A DNA stretch of 16,237 nucleotides, from the NCBI GenBank assembly GCA_051745565.1, contig JBNJEF010000012.1, forward strand, positions 1 to 16,237. Reading direction: 5' to 3'. Shown here in pieces: positions 1 through 7,529 of this stretch. Every line of letters begins with the position of its first letter. Position 1 is the stretch's first letter. This stretch comes from SKVL01 sp051745565. Lineage in GTDB: Bacteria > Patescibacteriota > Minisyncoccia > Phycocordibacterales > CSBR16-193. The translations under genes and the position numbers were made by a program. The notes beneath the pieces were generated by a model. It was given only the letters and a program-made list of their open reading frames with translations. It was not told the origin of the DNA and ran no database searches.

Positions 1-377
1 AAAGAGAGACCTCTGTAAGTGAAAATGGTACGAGGTCTTTTACTTAAAAGCGAGAAAGAGCTCATGGATCCGAGTAGAGCGTTTGAGCTATTGATATGTA
101 AAACACTGAATTTCTCCTTTTTAAGGAAACGACGGATCTCTGCCATAAAGCGCAAGTTCTCAAATATTTTAAGCGAGCGATTCAAGTGCTTGAATCTGTG
201 AGTGGGAATATTAAACCTGCGACATTCCTTTTCCAGAAACTCACCTTTTCCGAATGCGACAGTAACGTCAACACCTCTCCTTTTTAGTTCTCTTGCCAAG
301 TTAAGCACCGACATCTGCGCTCCGCCGATCTCGGCTAAAGTAACCAGTATCAAGACCTTTTGTTTTTCCTCATCCAT
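1..377 (-). CDS. Glycosyltransferase, GT4-like, N-terminal part (cut by window edge)
   Basis: The gene starts with ATG at 377 and runs leftward off the window, so only the first 125 residues are visible. The N-terminus is a Rossmann-type strand (KVLILVTLAEIGGAQMS, about residues 7-23) with the GGAQ turn typical of GT4/GT-B glycosyltransferases, followed by an amphipathic helix (LARELKRRG) and the strand VDVTVAF. Residues 91-121 (SVLHINSSN to RTIFTYRG) match the second half of such an N-terminal Rossmann lobe. GT-B enzymes transfer a sugar from a nucleotide donor, usually to surface glycans or lipid carriers. It starts 4 bases after the stop of the sugar-nucleotide epimerase gene, with an AAGGGG stretch about 9 bases before the ATG as a possible ribosome site, so the two are probably co-transcribed. 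The donor-binding C-terminal lobe lies outside the window, so substrate and exact family are not determinable. Confidence 0.8.
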   Translation of the reverse strand, partial: MDEEKQKVLILVTLAEIGGAQMSVLNLARELKRRGVDVTVAFGKGEFLEKECRRFNIPTHRFKHLNRSLKIFENLRFMAEIRRFLKKEKFSVLHINSSNALLGSMSSFSLLSKRPRTIFTYRGLS

Positions 378-381
378 TTTT

Positions 382-1302
382 TTATACCCCTTGCTCTTTC
401 TTTAGATCCGCTATTCCCTCTTCGATAGAAACGGTCGGCTTCCAGCCGAGAGTCTCAAGCGCTTTAGAGCTATCAGAGAGAGTATGCCTCGGTTCAAGGC
501 GAGGGTCAATATATTCCACCTCTCCCCCTATAAGTTCGGCTATTTGGTTTATAGAGACCGATCTTCCCGAGCCGATGTTTAACGCCTCACCTGATCTTAA
601 ATTATCGGAGTAAGCGGCGAGTATATTAGCTTTTACCACATCGCTAATGTGAACAAAATCCCGAGTCTGCTCACCGTCTCCGGTTATGGTTAATTTCTGG
701 CCTTTCTTTTTCTTCTCCAAGAACTTGGCGATAACCAAAGCGTAAGCGCCTTCCGGATCCTGGTTTTTACCATAAACATTAAAGTAGCGAAGTGATACGG
801 TCGGAAGGGAGTATATTTCAGAGTAAAGCCGGCAATACTCTTCGTCTATGTATTTGTGAAGAGCGTATGGGCTTTTAGGAGATAGGTCATCGCCCTCTTT
901 CATAGCTCTCTCTTCCTGATCGCCGTAGACGGCACTTGAAGACGACAGCACCAGTTTTTTTACTCCGTGCTTGGCTGAGAGACCCAAGACGTTTAAAGTT
1001 CCTGTTACATTTACTTCGTGGGTTTCTACAGGATTTTCAATAGAGTACTGCACTCTGGGCAGAGCGGCGGTATGGAAAACCAGATCAGCTTCCTTGAGTG
1101 CTTGCTCTATTGCATCAGCATCCCTTATATCCGCATTAAAGAATTCCGCTTCCGGGTTCAGGTTCTCCTCCTTTCCAGCCGAGAGGTTATCTATCACGGA
1201 GACAGATAAACCACTCTCTAAAAGAGCGTCCACCAAGTTGCTCCCTATAAATCCGGCTCCACCGGTTACGACGGCTTTCTTAAACTTCTTCATATTTTCC
1301 AT
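382..1302 (-). CDS. NAD-dependent epimerase/dehydratase (extended SDR, UDP-glucose 4-epimerase-like)
   Basis: An extended short-chain dehydrogenase that should act on a nucleotide sugar in the cytoplasm. Numbered from the possible TTG start at 1314 (310 aa), the NAD-binding loop GGAGFIG is at about 18-24, the catalytic Ser region SSSSAVYG at 124-131, the YxxxK pair at Y150 and K154, RYFNVYG at 176-182, and RDFVHISDV at 218-226. All key residues are intact and the length is normal for the family. The TTG has no ribosome site. The in-frame ATG at 1302 (used here) or the one at 1293 leaves a normal short lead into the first strand and is more likely. It follows the second histidine kinase gene closely and is followed after 4 bases by a GT4-like glycosyltransferase, which points to surface glycan or glycoprotein synthesis. 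UDP-glucose/GalNAc 4-epimerase is the best guess, but other nucleotide-sugar epimerases or dehydratases share these motifs. Confidence 0.9.
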   Translation of the reverse strand: MENMKKFKKAVVTGGAGFIGSNLVDALLESGLSVSVIDNLSAGKEENLNPEAEFFNADIRDADAIEQALKEADLVFHTAALPRVQYSIENPVETHEVNVTGTLNVLGLSAKHGVKKLVLSSSSAVYGDQEERAMKEGDDLSPKSPYALHKYIDEEYCRLYSEIYSLPTVSLRYFNVYGKNQDPEGAYALVIAKFLEKKKKGQKLTITGDGEQTRDFVHISDVVKANILAAYSDNLRSGEALNIGSGRSVSINQIAELIGGEVEYIDPRLEPRHTLSDSSKALETLGWKPTVSIEEGIADLKKEQGV

Positions 1303-1329
1303 TTTAAATATCAATTATTATTAATAGCC

Positions 1330-2901
1330 TTAAGAAAAGAATTTTCTTCTCTTAACTTTCGGCAACCTCACAAAGAAAGTACTCCCCTCTCCTATGCCAT
1401 CGGAATGGAAGTCTATCTCGCCATCTATCTCGTCAACAATACTCCTGGAAACATATAGTCCTACGCCCATTCCTTCGGTGTCCTTGGTTCTGGCCTCCTT
1501 TCCGCGGAAGAAGGACTTGGAGACGCTCTCTTGAGTGCTTTTGCTCATGCCTATGCCGGTATCTTTCACTCTGATAACCGCTTTACCGTCTTCAATATAG
1601 AGATCAACATTCACAACTCCTCCACTGGGAGTATAGGTTAAGGCATTCTCCAGAAGGGCGTTGACGACAAAACGAAGACCGCTCTTTTCGGCAAAGACGG
1701 TTATGTTCTCCTCTATGTCCCTTTCCAGAGAGATGTTCTTGCGGGTGAATTCGGCTTCGGTGTCGTTTAAGGTGGCCTTTAGTGTCTCCGAGAGGTTAAG
1801 TTCCTTCTTCGTGGAACTGGTTCTCTCATCAGAGAGGTGGGTCATAAGGTCTACCATTTTAAGTATACTTCTGGTGGAGTAATCAATGGACCTAAGACCG
1901 CTCTGTTGGAAATCGGTCAGACCTCCTTCCTCCTTTATGCCTTCCAGTGCCCAGATTATACGCGAGAGAGGGGTTCTGAATTTGTGTGTAACCGTAGTGA
2001 TGAATTCGTACTTAATGGCTTCCGACTCACTCAACACCTTCCAGATGTATATGCCCAGTATAAGACCGGCGCAAGAAAAAGCGATGGGAACGAACCAGAA
2101 AGAGAGTGACGGGAAATTCTCTTCCATTGCATCACTTATCAAGACCACGCTACCGAAGAAGAGAGTTCCCACGGTGATCACGGTGGCATAAAGAAGAGCT
2201 CTTTTGGCAATAACACGGATGTCCATTAAACCGTAGCGAACGATGGCGTAGCTTCCCAAGATGGCAAAGAACATACCACCTACTCCGGGGCCCAAGAAAA
2301 GAAGGCCTTCGTAACCAAAAAAAATAGGAAGAATTGAGCTAAAAAAAGCACTCAAACAAACCGCCGAAACGAGAGAAAAGAAAACCAAAAAGACAGCTCT
2401 TCTGTTGGATCCTCTCTGTCCCCTTATCTTCCAATAGAAATTTCTGATACCCCATATGATATATACAGGCATCATCAGATAAAATATCAGAAAGGGTATA
2501 CCCCACTCCATAAATCCGTTGGGAGCGGATACATAAAGACAGATATTCTGAGTGAAAGCGGCGGGTACTGTAATAACAGGTAGAAGTAATATCAAGATCG
2601 CTTTCTTCCAGGAGATACTAATTTTATCTTCAGGGAAAACATAGGGGAAATAGACAAAATAGCTAAAAAATACAGCGGGTCCGATAAAGTTCATATTTAT
2701 CCAAAACCTTATACCCTCAGCATCAATATTAGGATTTTGGATAATAATATGAGGTATTGACCATAATAACATTCCCATGATCAGTCCCAAAAAAGAAACG
2801 TTTATCCGGCTTTTGGGATTTCGCAAGAATATCCAGACACCGAAACCGACCATAAAAGCCGTGGGGATGGATATTAATAACTGTGGAATAAGTCCTTGCA
2901 T
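1330..2901 (-). CDS. Membrane sensor histidine kinase, downstream copy (HK1)
   Basis: A 523-residue membrane histidine kinase. The N-terminal ~220 residues hold seven hydrophobic segments (starting near 5, 33, 67, 100, 132, 168 and 199), resembling 7TM-type kinase sensor regions, with WSIPH (47-51), FWINMNFIGP (66-75) and YVFPEDK (87-93) conserved in the partner kinase. Two more helices (about 236-257 and 268-290) lead to the HisKA helix with H306 in THKFRTPLSR, then the HATPase domain: N-box NALLEN at 414-419, G1 DTGIG at 447-451, G2 GMGVGLY at 477-483, and GEGSTFF at 504-510. The kinase should autophosphorylate H306 and pass phosphate to a response regulator, but none is visible here. The residue after the histidine is Lys instead of the usual Glu/Asp. 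Residues 217-514 are identical to HK2. It begins 41 bases after the HK2 stop with no ribosome-site match and has a unique basic tail (KVKRRKFFS). The ligand is unknown. Confidence 0.93.
   Translation of the reverse strand: MQGLIPQLLISIPTAFMVGFGVWIFLRNPKSRINVSFLGLIMGMLLWSIPHIIIQNPNIDAEGIRFWINMNFIGPAVFFSYFVYFPYVFPEDKISISWKKAILILLLPVITVPAAFTQNICLYVSAPNGFMEWGIPFLIFYLMMPVYIIWGIRNFYWKIRGQRGSNRRAVFLVFFSLVSAVCLSAFFSSILPIFFGYEGLLFLGPGVGGMFFAILGSYAIVRYGLMDIRVIAKRALLYATVITVGTLFFGSVVLISDAMEENFPSLSFWFVPIAFSCAGLILGIYIWKVLSESEAIKYEFITTVTHKFRTPLSRIIWALEGIKEEGGLTDFQQSGLRSIDYSTRSILKMVDLMTHLSDERTSSTKKELNLSETLKATLNDTEAEFTRKNISLERDIEENITVFAEKSGLRFVVNALLENALTYTPSGGVVNVDLYIEDGKAVIRVKDTGIGMSKSTQESVSKSFFRGKEARTKDTEGMGVGLYVSRSIVDEIDGEIDFHSDGIGEGSTFFVRLPKVKRRKFFS
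1360..2254. repeat. 895-bp direct repeat, copy A (kinase module of HK1)
   Basis: Identical to 3009-3903 apart from one base: position 2239 is A where 3888 is G, a silent Val GTT/GTC change on the coding strand. Comparison was by eye, line by line. The boundaries are sharp: sequence diverges at once beyond 1360 (within the Pro codon closing the ATPase domain) and beyond 2254 (in the seventh transmembrane helix). The repeat encodes the last two transmembrane helices, HisKA and HATPase. Confidence 0.96.
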
Positions 2902-2942
2902 GTATTATTTAAGTTTATCAAATTTATGTAACCAAAAACGAT

Positions 2943-4541
2943 CTAATGTTCCTCAACTAAAAACAGATTCGGGATAGACCTTTCCTTTTCCTCTTGCACT
3001 CCCTCTACCGGCAACCTCACAAAGAAAGTACTCCCCTCTCCTATGCCATCGGAATGGAAGTCTATCTCGCCATCTATCTCGTCAACAATACTCCTGGAAA
3101 CATATAGTCCTACGCCCATTCCTTCGGTGTCCTTGGTTCTGGCCTCCTTTCCGCGGAAGAAGGACTTGGAGACGCTCTCTTGAGTGCTTTTGCTCATGCC
3201 TATGCCGGTATCTTTCACTCTGATAACCGCTTTACCGTCTTCAATATAGAGATCAACATTCACAACTCCTCCACTGGGAGTATAGGTTAAGGCATTCTCC
3301 AGAAGGGCGTTGACGACAAAACGAAGACCGCTCTTTTCGGCAAAGACGGTTATGTTCTCCTCTATGTCCCTTTCCAGAGAGATGTTCTTGCGGGTGAATT
3401 CGGCTTCGGTGTCGTTTAAGGTGGCCTTTAGTGTCTCCGAGAGGTTAAGTTCCTTCTTCGTGGAACTGGTTCTCTCATCAGAGAGGTGGGTCATAAGGTC
3501 TACCATTTTAAGTATACTTCTGGTGGAGTAATCAATGGACCTAAGACCGCTCTGTTGGAAATCGGTCAGACCTCCTTCCTCCTTTATGCCTTCCAGTGCC
3601 CAGATTATACGCGAGAGAGGGGTTCTGAATTTGTGTGTAACCGTAGTGATGAATTCGTACTTAATGGCTTCCGACTCACTCAACACCTTCCAGATGTATA
3701 TGCCCAGTATAAGACCGGCGCAAGAAAAAGCGATGGGAACGAACCAGAAAGAGAGTGACGGGAAATTCTCTTCCATTGCATCACTTATCAAGACCACGCT
3801 ACCGAAGAAGAGAGTTCCCACGGTGATCACGGTGGCATAAAGAAGAGCTCTTTTGGCAATAACACGGATGTCCATTAAACCGTAGCGGACGATGGCGTAG
3901 CTTGATATGGAGGTCAATATCAAACCGGTAAAAGCGGGACCGAGAAAAAGTAAGCGTTCATTCTGTAATACCACGGGGAAAAATGCCCCGAAGACCAGTC
4001 CAACGGTTACCGCCGATAAAATCGCAACGAAAATTGTGGAAATAGCCCTCCTACTCTCCCCGCTTGAGATCTTCATCTTATGGTAAAAATTCAAAATAAC
4101 CCACAAAACGAAAGAGGTTACCAGAACATAGAAAATGTAGAAACCTATTTCCATATGGAAATAGGGTTCACCATTGGGTAAATAGGACATAATCTTGCCA
4201 CTGAAAGCAAGTGGTATTAGAACAATAGGGGAAATAGACATTATGCCCACTTTTAGCCAGGATATCCTGGCCTTATCCTCGGGAAAAACATAGGAGAAAT
4301 AGACAAAGAAACTCAAGAATGCGGAAGGTCCGATAAAGTTCATATTTACCCAGAAAACATGCTCCACTTCACTAATGGGATAGATATGCATTGCCACATG
4401 AGGAATAGACCATATAAACAAAGAAGTGACCACGGCAAAAAAGGAGGTGTTTATACGACTATTTAGATTATGTAACAGCACCCATGCTCCTAAACCGAGC
4501 ATAAAAAGATTGGGAATAACTATTAATAATACCGTACTCAT
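2943..4541 (-). CDS. Membrane sensor histidine kinase, upstream copy (HK2)
   Basis: A 532-residue paralogue of the next gene and the first of the pair to be transcribed. The sensor (residues 1 to ~213) has seven hydrophobic helices and shares landmarks with HK1 (SRIN, WSIPH, FWVNMNFIGP, FVYFSYVFPEDK, ISW) but differs at roughly half of its positions by eye. From the end of the seventh helix (S214) to the end of the ATPase domain the protein equals HK1: two further helices, the H-box with H303 in THKFRTP, N-box, G1 (DTGIG) and G2 (GMGVGLY). The C-terminal tail (VEGVQEEKERSIPNLFLVEEH, about residues 512-532) is acidic and unlike the HK1 tail. Two different inputs are therefore wired to an identical transmitter. 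The ATG at 4541 has no ribosome site; a TATAAA lies 7 bases upstream and may be a -10 box giving a nearly leaderless mRNA. Signal and partner regulator are unknown. Confidence 0.93.
   Translation of the reverse strand: MSTVLLIVIPNLFMLGLGAWVLLHNLNSRINTSFFAVVTSLFIWSIPHVAMHIYPISEVEHVFWVNMNFIGPSAFLSFFVYFSYVFPEDKARISWLKVGIMSISPIVLIPLAFSGKIMSYLPNGEPYFHMEIGFYIFYVLVTSFVLWVILNFYHKMKISSGESRRAISTIFVAILSAVTVGLVFGAFFPVVLQNERLLFLGPAFTGLILTSISSYAIVRYGLMDIRVIAKRALLYATVITVGTLFFGSVVLISDAMEENFPSLSFWFVPIAFSCAGLILGIYIWKVLSESEAIKYEFITTVTHKFRTPLSRIIWALEGIKEEGGLTDFQQSGLRSIDYSTRSILKMVDLMTHLSDERTSSTKKELNLSETLKATLNDTEAEFTRKNISLERDIEENITVFAEKSGLRFVVNALLENALTYTPSGGVVNVDLYIEDGKAVIRVKDTGIGMSKSTQESVSKSFFRGKEARTKDTEGMGVGLYVSRSIVDEIDGEIDFHSDGIGEGSTFFVRLPVEGVQEEKERSIPNLFLVEEH
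3009..3903. repeat. 895-bp direct repeat, copy B (kinase module of HK2)
   Basis: Partner of 1360-2254, in the same orientation with a constant offset of 1649 bases. The offset is not a multiple of three, but each copy stays in frame within its own gene. Near-perfect identity next to strongly diverged flanks of the same homologous genes is the signature of gene conversion or a recent module swap. Confidence 0.96.
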
Positions 4542-4548
4542 TATAGAC

Positions 4549-4554
4549 TTTATA
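4549..4554 (-). promoter_or_regulatory. Possible -10 box for the HK2 gene
   Basis: TATAAA on the minus strand, ending 7 bases before the ATG at 4541. No convincing -35 box is visible at 16-18 bp. If used, the transcript would start within a base or so of the start codon. The 66-base gap and the weak terminator-like hairpin just upstream make an own promoter for the kinase pair plausible. Confidence 0.35.
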
Positions 4555-4592
4555 GTTAAACGAACTTAAATTTAATTTTAACAGAAAATTTG

Positions 4593-4625
4593 AAAAAAAA
4601 GTTGATATTAAAGACTCTTCTTTAA
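4593..4625 (-). terminator. Possible weak terminator after the dihydrouridine synthase gene
   Basis: On the minus strand the end of the gene reads TTAAAGA-AGAG-TCTTTAA (4625 down to 4608), a 7-bp stem with a 4-base loop that contains the stop codon. After 7 bases comes a run of eight T (4600 down to 4593). The stem is AT-rich and the spacing to the T-run is long, so termination would be partial at best. It lies between the dus gene and the kinase pair. Confidence 0.35.
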
Positions 4626-5645
4626 GTATTCCTCTATTATACTCTCCACTTCCCCGGCACTTTCAGCGCCCATCAGCCGGGTGCGTAACTCCTTAGCTCC
4701 ACTCCATCCGCTAACATAAGATTTGAAATGCTTTCTCATAAAGGCAAAGCTCTTTCTATCCTTAGAAAGTTTTTCAAATAACTGACAGTGCTCCACTAAA
4801 ACCCTTAAGCGCTCTCTAACAGTTAAACCGGATAACACCTTTTTTGATGAAAAGAACCACGGGTTACCCAAAAGCGCCCTGCCGACCATGGCTCCGTCAG
4901 CTTCGGAATACTCAACCTTTAAATGAAGATCTTCCAAAGAAGAGATGTCGCCGTTGCCAAGTATTAAGGTATTACTTTTCAATTGGTCGCGTATTTTCAC
5001 CGCCTCTCTGACCAGTTCCCAGCGGGCCGGTTTGGCGTACATATCTTTGGCGGTGCGGGCATGTAAAACCAAAGCCGAAGGTTCGGCATCTAACAGTACC
5101 TTCAACCATTCACCAAGCTCGTCATCGGAGTGATAACCGGCGCGAGTTTTTACCGAAACCGGCAATCCATTAGAGTTCTCTTTAACGATCCTTACTATTC
5201 TCTGAGCCATTTCGGGTGATCTTATAAGCTCGGAACCGGCACCCTGTTTGCAAACGGACCTATCCGGACATCCTAGATTTATATCTATACCATCAAAGCC
5301 CATTTCAGAAGCCAAGAGAGAGGCTTCTTTCATTCTCTCAGGGTCGGAAGAGAAGAACTGGGCTATAATGGGCCTCTCAGCATTCGTAAATCTCATATCC
5401 TCCATTAGCGAATCTTTATCGCCCAGAAAGAGACCACTAGCAGATATAAATTCGGTATATATAACATCCGGCCCTTCGGATGGTTCCGTTTTTATTTCTT
5501 TTTTGCCATATTCTCCAATATCAGCCCCTCCATATTTTGAGTACTTGGCAACCATAAAACGAAAAGCGGGGTCGGTTACACCCGCCATGGGTGCCATGGC
5601 TCTTATCGGTCTTTTTATTTTTCTCCAGAGATCAAGATCAGACAT
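4608..5645 (-). CDS. dus: tRNA-dihydrouridine synthase
   Basis: An FMN-dependent, NADPH-using enzyme that reduces specific uridines in tRNA to dihydrouridine. The TIM-barrel motifs appear in order: APMAGVTDPAFR at 18-29 (FMN binding), GFDGIDINLGCP at 116-127 with the likely catalytic acid Cys126, KQGAGSEL at 133-140, VKTRAGY at 165-171, the HARTAKDMY stretch at 195-203 with His195, LGNGDI at 229-234, and DGAMVGRALLGNPWFF at 250-265. The C-terminal helical part (MRKHFKSYVSGWSGAKELR, near 303-321) is the tRNA-binding region. Length is 345 residues, normal for the family. A segment of roughly 20 residues at about 38-58 (ADIGEYGKKEIKTEPSEG) between the first helix and the TEF motif looks like an insertion compared with typical Dus proteins. 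Which uridine is modified cannot be read from the sequence. The ATG is preceded by a GAG about 3 bases upstream, a poor ribosome site. Confidence 0.94.
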   Translation of the reverse strand: MSDLDLWRKIKRPIRAMAPMAGVTDPAFRFMVAKYSKYGGADIGEYGKKEIKTEPSEGPDVIYTEFISASGLFLGDKDSLMEDMRFTNAERPIIAQFFSSDPERMKEASLLASEMGFDGIDINLGCPDRSVCKQGAGSELIRSPEMAQRIVRIVKENSNGLPVSVKTRAGYHSDDELGEWLKVLLDAEPSALVLHARTAKDMYAKPARWELVREAVKIRDQLKSNTLILGNGDISSLEDLHLKVEYSEADGAMVGRALLGNPWFFSSKKVLSGLTVRERLRVLVEHCQLFEKLSKDRKSFAFMRKHFKSYVSGWSGAKELRTRLMGAESAGEVESIIEEYLKKSL

Positions 5646-5679
5646 AACTCATAAGGGTAACATAATATTTTGATATTCT

Positions 5680-6690
5680 TTAATCGGCCAATCTAGGCTG
5701 GAAATGATCGGTCAACTGCACCTTTTTTTTACTAAAAGAGATATTCTCTCCTTCAATTTCCACAAGAAGAACCAATCCTTCCATCGTCTCCTTGGAAAAG
5801 TACTGATCAAAAATGAAATTGCCCAAACTATAAGCAATAATGCCCCCCTTATACTCCTCCACCGGTTGGGTAACATGAGGGTGATGGCCGGCTACAACAT
5901 CAGCGCCCAGATCAACCGCCCTATAAGCCAGACGGCGCTGTCTTTTAGTGGGATCTTTCATATATTCCTCTCCGAAATGGTAAGATACGACCAGAACGTC
6001 AACCTCTTTTGAAGCATCTCTTATAGACCTGTCATGATACTCGGATCCGGCGACAAGAACACCTCCTTTATTCTCTCCCGCTTCCAGCCAAGTAGGCCCC
6101 AGGTCACTAAAACCCAAAAAACCGATCACTGTTTCTCCGGTTTTTACCTTAACGGGTTCCAGTGCCTTTTTTAGATCTCTTCCGCCACCGGTGTAGAAGA
6201 TACCTACGGAATCCAAGTTATCCAAGGTATTACTAAAACCTTCTTCCCCTCTGTCTCCCGAGTGATTATTGGTAACGGAGAGAACGGAAAAACCGCTGTC
6301 TTTCAGGGTACCCGCCACAGCGGGGTCCATTCCAAAGGAATACTCTCCCCCCATTTCAAGTCCCCCATCGGATATAGGGCCTTCCAAGTTACCAAAGACC
6401 ACATCGGCATCATTTAAAAAGTCCAGGTACTGAGTAATGTATCCATAATCTTCTCCTCCGTGAATACCCACCACATCACGTATACCTCTATCCATCATAA
6501 TATCCCCCACCAAAGCGATAGATACCGGCGAAGACGCTTCCTTTTCTTCCAAGGCCAACGAATTAACACGAGAATAAATGGCGGTAGGTCCTTCTGTCTC
6601 CAAGTTATAACAAAGAAAAAAAGCCGTAAAACTGAAAAAAGCCGACACCGAGAGAAATGTCGCCCAATAAAATATCTTTTTACTCCTCAT
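5680..6690 (-). CDS. CapA-family protein (PgsA-like metallophosphatase fold), membrane-anchored
   Basis: 336 residues with an N-terminal signal-anchor (basic RSKK, then hydrophobic 7-28), so the catalytic-type domain should lie outside the membrane. The CapA/PgsA motifs are complete: ALVGDIMMDR at 59-68, FGNLEGPI at 99-106, SVTNNHSGDRG at 138-148, YTGGG at 166-170, SYHFGEEY at 236-243, AGHHPHV at 267-273, and YSLGNFIFDQ at 287-296. The Asp, Asn and His residues of these motifs resemble the metal ligands of calcineurin-like phosphoesterases. In Bacillus the family member takes part in poly-gamma-glutamate synthesis and export, but no capB or capC partner is in this window, so the role here is open; cell-surface polymer processing is the safest statement. 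The ATG follows the ftsQ stop after a single base, with a GATGAGAT stretch upstream as a weak ribosome site, which indicates translational coupling. Confidence 0.92.
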   Translation of the reverse strand: MRSKKIFYWATFLSVSAFFSFTAFFLCYNLETEGPTAIYSRVNSLALEEKEASSPVSIALVGDIMMDRGIRDVVGIHGGEDYGYITQYLDFLNDADVVFGNLEGPISDGGLEMGGEYSFGMDPAVAGTLKDSGFSVLSVTNNHSGDRGEEGFSNTLDNLDSVGIFYTGGGRDLKKALEPVKVKTGETVIGFLGFSDLGPTWLEAGENKGGVLVAGSEYHDRSIRDASKEVDVLVVSYHFGEEYMKDPTKRQRRLAYRAVDLGADVVAGHHPHVTQPVEEYKGGIIAYSLGNFIFDQYFSKETMEGLVLLVEIEGENISFSKKKVQLTDHFQPRLAD

Positions 6691-6691
6691 G

Positions 6692-7510
6692 TTATCTCAT
6701 CTTATAAAAAACCCTCTTCTTTCCAAAACGCAGATCTATATAAAGAAACTGAGGTCCTTCTTCGGTTAAAAGTTCTTTTTCGCTACCTTGAAGTAAAGTA
6801 GCTAACATGGAAAGGCTCTCTTCCATACTAACATGACGACTCAAAAGTAAAGTACTACCTCCTTCCAGTAATATATCAAACTCATCCTCTTTAATGTTCA
6901 CCGATATCGGCTTAAGTCCGAGATCCTCTATTCGCTCATTCAATCTGGTCAATTTTTTTATCCATTCGGGAGAATCAATGTGATCACCTATAGGGTCATC
7001 AGGGTCAACGTCTCCGCCAAAGTAGCGAAAGAATACATCCCCGGAAATGAATGGGGCTTTGGCATAAACAAAGCCGTTCTCGTCAACGTAAAAACAGCCC
7101 CTGTGAAGATCCGGACCATCCGCGCACCAGAGAGCTTCAGGTTCTCTCTCTTCAATAACAATATCCAGAGTATTTAGATCTCTTCTTTTTACATCCACCT
7201 CCTTTAGGCGAGGAAATACTCTCCTTAGGGAATTTTGAATATTATCCTTGGGATATATCAAAATATTTCTCTTAGGCAAGAAAAGATAGGAACCGGAAAT
7301 TACTTTGGCCGTATGTTCAACCAGACTCTTTTCCTCTACTATCCTGCTCCCTTCTACCGAAACGGAATTAATAGTTAGAGCATCAAGTCTGGCAATATAC
7401 GTTATACCGGCCAAAACAACCACCACTCCGGCAGTAATAATACCCAGTCGCTCGGCCAACGCTTTCAGTTTGGCTATTCTTTTTTTATGCTTGACCTTCG
7501 GCGTCGGCAT
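6692..7510 (-). CDS. ftsQ: FtsQ/DivIB-type cell division protein
   Basis: 272 residues with the bitopic FtsQ layout: a short, strongly basic cytoplasmic tail (KVKHKKRIAKLK, 5-16), one transmembrane helix at about 23-40, a POTRA domain at about 45-121 (INSVSVEGSRIVEEKSL near its start and the LNTLDIVIEEREPEALW strand at 112-128), and an FtsQ-type beta domain ending in FLYIDLRFGKKRVFYK at 255-270. FtsQ links early and late divisome proteins through FtsB/FtsL and so couples the septal ring to wall synthesis. Here it sits between serS and a CapA-like gene, not in a mur-fts cluster. The start codon lies 19 bases after the serS stop and six bases after a TATACT box. Two cysteines (129 and 139) flank a short loop after the POTRA domain and could form a disulfide; that is speculation. 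Confidence 0.88.
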   Translation of the reverse strand: MPTPKVKHKKRIAKLKALAERLGIITAGVVVVLAGITYIARLDALTINSVSVEGSRIVEEKSLVEHTAKVISGSYLFLPKRNILIYPKDNIQNSLRRVFPRLKEVDVKRRDLNTLDIVIEEREPEALWCADGPDLHRGCFYVDENGFVYAKAPFISGDVFFRYFGGDVDPDDPIGDHIDSPEWIKKLTRLNERIEDLGLKPISVNIKEDEFDILLEGGSTLLLSRHVSMEESLSMLATLLQGSEKELLTEEGPQFLYIDLRFGKKRVFYKMR

Positions 7511-7516
7511 TTACCC

Positions 7517-7522
7517 AGTATA
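7517..7522 (-). promoter_or_regulatory. Possible -10 box for ftsQ (leaderless)
   Basis: TATACT on the minus strand in the 19-base gap between serS and ftsQ, ending exactly six bases before the ATG. Transcription would begin at or next to the start codon. A -35 match at 18 bp (TGGAAT) is weak. Read-through from serS would also transcribe ftsQ, so this may be an internal promoter. Confidence 0.4.
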
Positions 7523-7529
7523 ACACTGA

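Noticed and set aside
1303..1314. TTG start for the epimerase gene
   Set aside because: TTG is rare, has no ribosome site here, and two in-frame ATG codons follow within 21 bases before the conserved fold begins.
971..1324. 117-residue plus-strand open frame opposite the epimerase gene
   Set aside because: It overlaps the conserved NAD-binding half of a clear SDR enzyme on the other strand.
1661..2191. Plus-strand open frames repeated exactly at 3310-3840
   Set aside because: Their duplication looked interesting, but they are the reverse strand of the kinase repeat and carry no independent coding signal.
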